A stretch of 21,958 nucleotides of DNA from assembly GCA_964565665.1 (NCBI GenBank), contig CAZMFZ010000058.1:1-21958 (forward strand). The letters run 5' to 3'. A model generated the notes under the pieces. The model did not search any database, was not told the origin of the DNA, and saw nothing but the letters and a program-made list of their open reading frames with translations. A program made the position numbers and the translations under genes. This DNA is from CAZMFZ01 sp964565665 (lineage in GTDB: Bacteria > Bacteroidota > Bacteroidia > Cytophagales > UBA9547). Below, in pieces: positions 16,721 through 21,958 of this stretch (positions are counted from its first letter, which is position 1; each line of letters opens with the position of its first letter).

Positions 16721-17638
16721 ATGCCAAATTCCCCCAAAATCGATTTCTCGTCCATCCGTTCCACTGGCAACATGGAATTTCTAGCCAAGCAAGTGGTAGA
16801 AGGCTTTATTACCGGGCTTCACAAATCGCCTTATCATGGGTTTTCGGTCGAATTTGCAGAACATCGCCAGTACAATACGGGAGAAAGTACCCGATTTATT
16901 GATTGGAAAATATTCAATCGGACAGATAAACTTTTTACAAAACGCTTTGAAGAAGAAACAAACCTCAGATGTAGACTGGTGGTAGATGTGTCTTCATCTA
17001 TGTATTACCCTGTAGAAACAAACGGAAAACTGCTTTTCAGCTTATTGGCAGCCTCTTCCCTAGCCTATTTGCTGCAAAAGCAACGCGATGCTTTCGGGCT
17101 TACGGCTTTTGCCGATAAAATAGTGTATCAGTCGCAAATTAAATCTACCTCAGCTCATTTGCGTGAATTGTTCAATAAGTGCAATTCTTTGATTGAGGAA
17201 AAATCTTCGTTGGTGAATACCAATCTGCCTTCTATTTTGCATCAAGTGGCTGAGAGTACGCATCAACGATCGTTGATAGTTATTTTTAGCGATTTTTTCG
17301 AAGGTATTGACGATAAAGAGGCGTTGTATGATGCCCTAAAACATCTAAAACACAATAAACACGAAGTTTTAATTTTTAATGTAGCCGATGCCAAAGCCGA
17401 ATTGCAATTCGATTTTGAAGACAAACCTTATTGGTTTACAGATGTGGAATCGGGGGAAAAAATAAAACTGAATCCCAGCCAAATGCGAACCAATTATGTA
17501 TCGAGTATTGAAAGCTATTTGAGAGAACTAAAAATAAAGTGTGGGCAATATAAAATTGATTTTGAATCGGTAGATATTAACCAAGATTTTAATCAAATAT
17601 TCCTGCCTTTTCTAGCAAAGAGAGGGAAATTAAATTAA
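16721..17638 (+). CDS. DUF58 protein with von Willebrand A-like fold
   Basis: DUF58 proteins have a VWA-like fold and usually work with a MoxR ATPase. The 305-aa product contains the DUF58 core: HRQYNTGE followed by RFIDWKIFNRTDKLFTKRFEEE (48-79). The metal-ion-dependent adhesion site is intact, DVSSS with Asp89, Ser91 and Ser93, and a second acidic position appears at Asp171 in FSDFFE. No transmembrane segment is present, so it is probably cytoplasmic. The nearest MoxR gene is about 11 kb away at 4898, and no BatA/BatB-type genes are seen. The gene immediately upstream encodes an unknown membrane protein. The 58 bases after the stop lead to the kinase gene. Confidence 0.92.
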   Translation: MPNSPKIDFSSIRSTGNMEFLAKQVVEGFITGLHKSPYHGFSVEFAEHRQYNTGESTRFIDWKIFNRTDKLFTKRFEEETNLRCRLVVDVSSSMYYPVETNGKLLFSLLAASSLAYLLQKQRDAFGLTAFADKIVYQSQIKSTSAHLRELFNKCNSLIEEKSSLVNTNLPSILHQVAESTHQRSLIVIFSDFFEGIDDKEALYDALKHLKHNKHEVLIFNVADAKAELQFDFEDKPYWFTDVESGEKIKLNPSQMRTNYVSSIESYLRELKIKCGQYKIDFESVDINQDFNQIFLPFLAKRGKLN

Positions 17639-17696
17639 TCCTACGGTTTTATTCTAATGAGAGCAATGCTTTTTGCAAACTTTTACGCATTAAAAA

Positions 17697-18995
17697 ATGA
17701 CCCTTCAGCAACTCAAATCGGGCGAACTCTTAGGAACAACCAAACTCAAATTATCTTGCGGCCTTACCAAATTTCCCGAAGAGATATTTACACTTTCCGA
17801 TTCGCTTGAGATACTTGACTTGTCGGGCAATCAATTAAGTGAGCTGCCACCCGATTTTGCCCGTTTGCACAAGCTGAAAATAGCTTTCTTTTCCGATAAT
17901 AATTTTACGACATTCCCCGAAGTATTATCGCAATGTCCTCATTTAGATATGATTGGCTTTAAAGCAAATCATATAAATTACATTGCCGAAAATGCTATTA
18001 GTGCCAATATTAGGTGGCTTATCTTGACAAACAATACCATTGCTACTATTCCAAAATCAATAGGAAATTGCCATAAACTCAAGAAATTAATGCTGGCGGG
18101 CAATCAACTTTCAAGTCTGCCCGATGAAATTATCAATTGCCGAGAACTACAATTGCTTCGCATTTCTGCCAATCAATTTACAGATTTCCCTACGCACCTT
18201 TTCGAACTTCCGCAATTGGCTTGGCTTGCCTTTGCAGGCAATCCTTGGCAAAATGGTTCTGTGAATATTCAGCACCAACCAATAGAAATACCTTGGCAAG
18301 CCTTAAAAATAAAAGAAACATTGGGAGAAGGTGCTTCTGGGGTTATTTCAAAGGCTGTTTTGACTGAGAAAGCAGTAAGAGAGGTTGCTGTAAAGGTATT
18401 TAAAGGAGAAGTTACCAGCGATGGTTTACCCTCAGATGAAATGAATGCCTTCATTGCCGCAAGAAAGCACAAAAATTTGGTAGCTGTAATAGGAAAAGTG
18501 GCTTCACATCCTGAAAATAAACAAGCTTTAGTGATGGAACTTATCAATTCCACTTATAAAAATTTGGCCAACCCTCCGAGTTTTGACACCTGTACAAGAG
18601 ATGTTTTTGGTGATAATGTATATTTAACTGCAAATCAAGCGTTCAATATTGCCAAAGGTATGGCCTCGGCAGTTGCCCATTTACACACGCTAGGCATACT
18701 TCATGGCGATTTGTATGCACATAATATATTGATTGATGAAGAAGGTAATCCACTTTTTGGCGATTTTGGCGCGGCTATGGTATATGATAAACATTCGCCT
18801 TTTGCCAAACAATTTGAAAAGCTGGAAGTAAGAGCTTTTGGTTATTTGCTTGATGATCTTTTGAATAGGGTGAAGGATATAAATAAGGACACAACTATGG
18901 AAAGACTATTACAATTAAAAGACGATTTATTGCTCACTCTCCTATCTCAAAGACCTGATTTTAATGCTATTGCAGAAATGTTGGAAGCTTTTTAG
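17697..18995 (+). CDS. Leucine-rich-repeat Ser/Thr protein kinase
   Basis: The 432-aa protein joins about six leucine-rich repeats (residues 15-190, period near 23, for example LEILDLSGNQLSELP and LMLAGNQLSSLP) to an eukaryotic-like kinase domain. The kinase shows the P-loop GEGASG (210-215), VAVK with Lys233, a likely helix C acid at Glu248, catalytic loop HGDLYAHN with Asp338 and Asn343, and DFG (356-358). HRD is replaced by HGD, as in known bacterial relatives. The C-lobe is short, about 75 residues after DFG. No signal peptide or membrane segment is seen, so it should be cytoplasmic, unlike PASTA or plant LRR kinases. Substrates and ligand are unknown. It may be co-transcribed with the DUF58 gene. 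Confidence 0.9.
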   Translation: MTLQQLKSGELLGTTKLKLSCGLTKFPEEIFTLSDSLEILDLSGNQLSELPPDFARLHKLKIAFFSDNNFTTFPEVLSQCPHLDMIGFKANHINYIAENAISANIRWLILTNNTIATIPKSIGNCHKLKKLMLAGNQLSSLPDEIINCRELQLLRISANQFTDFPTHLFELPQLAWLAFAGNPWQNGSVNIQHQPIEIPWQALKIKETLGEGASGVISKAVLTEKAVREVAVKVFKGEVTSDGLPSDEMNAFIAARKHKNLVAVIGKVASHPENKQALVMELINSTYKNLANPPSFDTCTRDVFGDNVYLTANQAFNIAKGMASAVAHLHTLGILHGDLYAHNILIDEEGNPLFGDFGAAMVYDKHSPFAKQFEKLEVRAFGYLLDDLLNRVKDINKDTTMERLLQLKDDLLLTLLSQRPDFNAIAEMLEAF

Positions 18996-19029
18996 CATCA
19001 ATAAAGGTTGATTGCCTCATTATTAGCCC

Positions 19030-19632
19030 CTAACACTCATTAAGGAAATTCTCCAAAATCTTCTCCCCTACTTTGCTGCTTTTTTCAACATGAAATTGCA
19101 CCGCATAAAAATTATCTTTTTGAAGTGCTGCCGAGTATGGAATTATGTACTCAGTTTTGGCAATGGTATTTTCACTTAATTCTGCGAAATAACTATGCAC
19201 ATAATAGATATAACTTTGATCTTCGATGCCTTGAAACAAAGGTGATTTTAAATCAAAAATAGTGTTCCAGCCCATTTGAGGAATTTTTTGGGTATTGGTT
19301 TCGATGGAAGATCCATCAAACCTTCTAACCTTTGCATCAAATATGCCTAATCCTGCTGTGTTGCCTTCCTCAGAGTGACTGCACATCAGTTGCAAGCCTA
19401 CACATATTCCTAGCACAGGCTGCTTCAGCGTGGGAATAATGGCATCTAACCCACTAACTTTCAGGCTATTCATGCAAGAGGAGGCCTCTCCTACTCCCGG
19501 GAAAATTACTTTATCTGCTTTGCTTATTTCTTCCAGATTATCAGTCACTATAGGTTCGATACCCAGCCTATTCAAGGCAAATATCACCGATTGAATATTT
19601 CCGCCATTATATTTTAAAATAGATACATTCAT
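19030..19632 (-). CDS. hisH: Imidazole glycerol phosphate synthase glutaminase subunit HisH
   Basis: HisH hydrolyses glutamine and channels ammonia to HisF to form imidazole glycerol phosphate and AICAR in histidine synthesis. The 200-aa product is full length, a class I glutamine amidotransferase. The triad is visible: Cys77 in GICVGLQL, His181 and Glu183 in QFHVEKS, with the oxyanion-side PGVG at 45-48. Two positions differ from most relatives: the His-Pro-Glu of QFHPEKS is His-Val-Glu, and GICLG is GICVG. No hisF, hisA or other histidine gene lies in the window, so this copy stands alone. It converges on the kinase gene with 34 bases between stops. The remaining his genes may lie elsewhere, or this may be a second, specialised copy. 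Confidence 0.92.
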   Translation of the reverse strand: MNVSILKYNGGNIQSVIFALNRLGIEPIVTDNLEEISKADKVIFPGVGEASSCMNSLKVSGLDAIIPTLKQPVLGICVGLQLMCSHSEEGNTAGLGIFDAKVRRFDGSSIETNTQKIPQMGWNTIFDLKSPLFQGIEDQSYIYYVHSYFAELSENTIAKTEYIIPYSAALQKDNFYAVQFHVEKSSKVGEKILENFLNEC

Positions 19633-19640
19633 TGATTAGG

Positions 19641-19648
19641 CAAAGTTA
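19641..19648 (-). promoter_or_regulatory. Candidate -7 element of hisH
   Basis: The minus strand reads TAACTTTG, an exact TAnnTTTG match, 8 bases before the hisH ATG at 19632. A TTG lies 24 bases upstream, slightly farther than usual. Confidence 0.38.
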
Positions 19649-19814
19649 TGTCAAGAATTAAAAAATATCATCCAAAAATAAGCAAAGCAATCGATTTAAA
19701 GACCCTAGGTTCGATTTGAATTTTATTAAAAATAGTATATCTAATATCCACGTCTTTTATCTTATGTATTAAAATTAATATTGAGCATCCTACTCTCACA
19801 TCTAAATTTAACCA

Positions 19815-19870
19815 TTGACGAAAAATTTTATAAATGAATAAATTGTTTGAGAAAAAATGCTTTAGTTTAT
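19815..19870 (+). promoter_or_regulatory. Possible promoter region of the right-end operon
   Basis: Two overlapping imperfect matches are visible: TTG (19815-19817), 21 bases, TAAATTGT (19839-19846); and TTG (19843-19845), 17 bases, TAGTTTAT (19863-19870). Each has one or two mismatches in the -7 box. The rest of the 266-base gap from 19633 is AT-rich, with no gene seen. I cannot say which, if either, is used. Confidence 0.22.
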
Positions 19871-19898
19871 GAAAAAATTATAAGCTAAAAATTTTCTT

Positions 19899-20234
19899 AT
19901 GGACAGAACTATCATTTACGTTGTAGCCGCAGTACTGGCAATATTTATCGGTTGGCAGTTTTATGTAGAAGGCAAGCAAGATGCCGAATTCAAGCAAAAA
20001 TTATCTCAGATTGAGAATGCTCGCAAGGTGTTGGAAGATTCAATTGTAGCTCTCAAAGCGATGACAAACATCCGCGATGAAAAGCTAAGAGCCGTAATAA
20101 TTCGTGATATGGAAATAATGGACACGCTCAACGTGACCCTAAAAAGATTGAATAACAATTCTAAAGCCATTGAAAATAAAATTGATACACAAATAAAAAC
20201 ACTTGACGACCTCTGGAACGACAATGAAAAATAA
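19899..20234 (+). CDS. Small N-terminally membrane-anchored coiled-coil protein
   Basis: I do not recognise a named family. The 111-aa product has one hydrophobic helix at about 5-22 (IIYVVAAVLAIFIGWQFY) preceded by Asp-Arg, then a highly charged region from 25 to 105 with heptad-like spacing of Leu, Ile and Met, predicted coiled coil. Topology with the coiled coil in the periplasm would resemble the inner-membrane spanin Rz of phages, but sequence similarity is not claimed. Its stop codon lies inside the next gene, an 11-base overlap, so the two are translationally coupled. It is the first gene of an apparent four-gene operon. Confidence 0.75.
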   Translation: MDRTIIYVVAAVLAIFIGWQFYVEGKQDAEFKQKLSQIENARKVLEDSIVALKAMTNIRDEKLRAVIIRDMEIMDTLNVTLKRLNNNSKAIENKIDTQIKTLDDLWNDNEK

Positions 20235-20754
20235 AACTCTATCCTTTGCTATTTTTATATTGATAATTGTGCACCAATATACTTTTGCACAAGCAGACAC
20301 TAGCCTCACTTTCATTAGAAAAGGCCTTACCTCTACCATTCAAATAAAGAAATTTTATACTTCAGATCAACTTAAAAACACTTTACCTGCAAATTTTCCT
20401 TTGTACATTTTTAGTGAAAAGCAATTTACACGGGTGAAAAGTATTTTGGAAACTTATATCAAAATAGAAGCTGATTATGATTTGCTGCGTACAGAATTTA
20501 ACAAAAAGGACAGTGTATTTGCAGCCAAAACTAAAATTTACAATGAGCTAGATAGCCTAAACCGAATGCGAACCCAGAATTATGAGCAGGCATACCATGC
20601 TTCGCTTGAAATTAACGAGAAGATGAATACACAGCTTAAAAGCTGTGAGGCTCTGGCGAAAAAAGAACACAATAAAAGCAAATGGAATACAACCATTTTT
20701 GGCATTTTGGGCGGGCTATCGGCAGGGCTTATTGTGGGCGTTCTTATCAAATAA
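20224..20754 (+). CDS. Secreted coiled-coil protein with C-terminal membrane anchor
   Basis: No named family is recognised. The 176-aa product starts with a signal peptide (residues 1 to about 23, cleavage likely after TFAQ). A helical, charged region from about 65 to 145 has coiled-coil character, and a glycine-rich hydrophobic C-terminal helix at about 156-175 (TIFGILGGLSAGLIVGVLI) ends at the last residue. No lipobox cysteine follows the signal, so it is not a lipoprotein. The upstream ATG at 20203 would add 7 residues and spoil the signal peptide, so the ATG at 20224, overlapping the previous gene, is preferred. The predicted product is periplasmic and tail-anchored. Confidence 0.72.
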   Translation: MKNKTLSFAIFILIIVHQYTFAQADTSLTFIRKGLTSTIQIKKFYTSDQLKNTLPANFPLYIFSEKQFTRVKSILETYIKIEADYDLLRTEFNKKDSVFAAKTKIYNELDSLNRMRTQNYEQAYHASLEINEKMNTQLKSCEALAKKEHNKSKWNTTIFGILGGLSAGLIVGVLIK

Positions 20755-20789
20755 TCTTAATCTTTTACAACTATAAATCCTTTCACAAC

Positions 20790-21824
20790 ATGAAAATACC
20801 ACTATCTAATCTCAAACGAAGTATTTTTCATCTTTTACTATTGGGCATTGCCTGGCAATCGGCAGCCCAATCATTAAATACGGTAATTGGTGTTACCCAA
20901 TTTGGCTCTCGAAGAGATACGGCCAAAATTGACCAAGTAATTGCAGTGAAAATGCAGACCTCCGATTCCCTTGACAGCTACAAAGTATTGATAATAAATG
21001 GCATGAGTGTGCCGGGTATAGCTGCTATGAAGGTAAATAATACAGAAAATACAATCTATTTTAAATTAGATGAAAATATCAGAACCATGCTTACTGCTTT
21101 TATTGGTGAAGTTTCACTCAATAATATAGTAGTACCAGTTACTATTTCTGTTTCTAAAACATTGCCATTTGCAAAAGCCATTGGCGATATTCCTTTTAGC
21201 ATTTCATTGCACCCAAAAGTGAGTAAATATTGGATTTTTGCGGTAGGCATTCCTGCACTATTGCTTATTGGTTTGGCATTGTTCAATAATTTACTCAAAG
21301 AAGACAAAAATATATACTATAGCCTTGGCAGAACACAACTTTTCTTTTGGACAATAATTTTCCTGGTTTCCTATCTTTATATTTGGGGGGTTACAGAGTC
21401 GCTACCCGATATTACAGGCACAATTTTAGTAATTCTTGGCATAAGTGTTACTACTACTGCCGCAGGCAAAGTAATTGAAAATGAGCATAAAAAAACAGAG
21501 GAGGAATTAATATCGTTACCCTCTCAATTATCTGACATAGAAGAAAAAAGTGAAGGATTTTTGAAAGATATACTTTCTGATAATTCCAGCATCAATATTC
21601 ACCGATTTCAAAATGTACTTTTCAATTTGACGTTCGGAATTATTTTCATACAGAAAGCATTTTCATCGCATTTGCTACCCGAATTTGATAATAACGCATT
21701 GCTGCTAATGGGCATTAGCTCAGGCACTTATGCAGGCTTGAAAATCACCGAGTACAAAGGCAAAAAAAATGATTCCGGACCTGAAAATACCACTATCCCC
21801 ACTTCAATCGATGCTGTAGGCTAA
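20790..21824 (+). CDS. Multi-spanning membrane protein with signal peptide and duplicated two-helix module
   Basis: The function is unknown. The 344-aa product has a signal peptide (1-27, ending QSAAQ), a beta-rich extracytoplasmic domain (28-145), a hydrophobic helix at about 148-166, and two modules of two helices each. Module one (181-224) starts RTQLFFW and ends with GISVTTTA; module two (272-315) starts RFQNVLF and ends with GISSGTYA. The Arg-x-Gln, Leu-Pro and Gly-Ile-Ser marks sit at identical offsets, so the modules are repeats 91 residues apart. A charged linker (230-270) separates them. The start at 20790 is preferred over 20682, which would overlap the previous gene and lacks a signal sequence. 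It lies 35 bases after the previous gene and 19 before the next. Confidence 0.75.
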   Translation: MKIPLSNLKRSIFHLLLLGIAWQSAAQSLNTVIGVTQFGSRRDTAKIDQVIAVKMQTSDSLDSYKVLIINGMSVPGIAAMKVNNTENTIYFKLDENIRTMLTAFIGEVSLNNIVVPVTISVSKTLPFAKAIGDIPFSISLHPKVSKYWIFAVGIPALLLIGLALFNNLLKEDKNIYYSLGRTQLFFWTIIFLVSYLYIWGVTESLPDITGTILVILGISVTTTAAGKVIENEHKKTEEELISLPSQLSDIEEKSEGFLKDILSDNSSINIHRFQNVLFNLTFGIIFIQKAFSSHLLPEFDNNALLLMGISSGTYAGLKITEYKGKKNDSGPENTTIPTSIDAVG

Positions 21825-21843
21825 CCTAAAACTCTTCACTCTT

Positions 21844-21958
21844 ATGGAAATTAAAGACAATATTTTACATGGCGATAACATCAAATTCATAAAATCGCCA
21901 AATACTGCGGGCGTGTTTAAGGCCGGAGCCATGGATACAATAATTATTCATTTCACTG
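21844..21958 (+). CDS. N-acetylmuramoyl-L-alanine amidase-like protein, 5' end only
   Basis: The reading frame runs open from the ATG at 21844 to the window edge, giving 38 residues. They read as the start of an Amidase_2/PGRP-type zinc amidase: an FIKSPNTAG stretch (15-23), then MDTIIIHFT (30-38), where His36 fits the first zinc ligand of the usual TIVIHYTAG strand. Such enzymes cut the bond between MurNAc and the L-Ala of the stem peptide. No signal peptide precedes the domain, as in phage endolysins. Only the first strand is visible, so the remaining ligands and any added domains cannot be seen and the call is provisional. Confidence 0.55.
   Translation, partial: MEIKDNILHGDNIKFIKSPNTAGVFKAGAMDTIIIHFT

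Noticed and set aside
17657..17740. A short frame starting at the ATG at 17657 before the kinase gene.
   Set aside because: It is out of frame with the kinase, overlaps its start and shows no recognisable protein features.
19699..19720. A GGTTCGATT-like stretch resembling a tRNA T-loop or an attachment site remnant upstream of the right-end operon.
   Set aside because: The flanks do not pair as a T-arm, no other tRNA arms fit on either strand, and no matching copy or integrase is visible.
20682..20789. A longer N-terminus for the duplicated membrane protein starting at 20682.
   Set aside because: It overlaps the previous gene by 73 bases, and the added residues are not signal-like, whereas the Met at 20790 opens a clear signal peptide.

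Overview
The window looks like a chromosomal segment of a Bacteroidota member. The DNA is AT-rich, and it carries a DUF5686/carboxypeptidase-regulatory-like outer-membrane protein, a Pr6Pr membrane protein, a Bacteroidota-style HisH and several upstream sequences that fit the phylum's -7 promoter element TAnnTTTG. Order or genus cannot be fixed from the sequence. I see no rRNA, tRNA, transposase, integrase or CRISPR array. No gene-free stretch exceeds about 300 bases; the longest is the 266-base gap before position 19899.

Layout. Positions 1-2859 hold two minus-strand housekeeping genes, carboxynorspermidine synthase and the AAA+ ATPase RarA, with a hairpin terminator behind the first. Positions 3035-3948 are an Xre/MbcA-type antitoxin and RES-domain toxin pair. 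Positions 4009-8432 are three plus-strand genes: a PlsC-like acyltransferase, a MoxR ATPase and a large DUF5686 outer-membrane protein. Positions 8444-11574 are three minus-strand membrane genes: Pr6Pr, a fatty acid desaturase and a UMF1-type MFS transporter. Positions 11627-14195 carry UDP-GlcNAc 2-epimerase, a retropepsin-like protein with an altered active site and mannose-6-phosphate isomerase. Then come a minus-strand SRPBCC protein, a DbpA-like DEAD-box helicase (DEFD variant), an unknown membrane protein, a DUF58 protein, a leucine-rich-repeat protein kinase and a minus-strand lone hisH.

The most unusual part is the right end, 19899 to the window edge. Four closely spaced plus-strand genes form an apparent operon: a small protein with an N-terminal membrane anchor and coiled coil; an overlapping secreted coiled-coil protein with a C-terminal membrane anchor; a multi-spanning membrane protein with a signal peptide and an internal duplication; and the 5' end of what reads as an N-acetylmuramoyl-L-alanine amidase without a signal peptide. 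The parts resemble a phage lysis cassette (spanin-like pair plus endolysin-like amidase), but no phage structural genes are visible. I propose it as a candidate envelope-targeting module of unknown purpose. Its remainder lies beyond the window.

Other working relations: the MoxR ATPase and the DUF58 protein, normally neighbours, sit about 11 kb apart. The epimerase and mannose-6-phosphate isomerase both feed sugar-nucleotide synthesis. The desaturase, Pr6Pr protein and PlsC-like acyltransferase all point to lipid metabolism.
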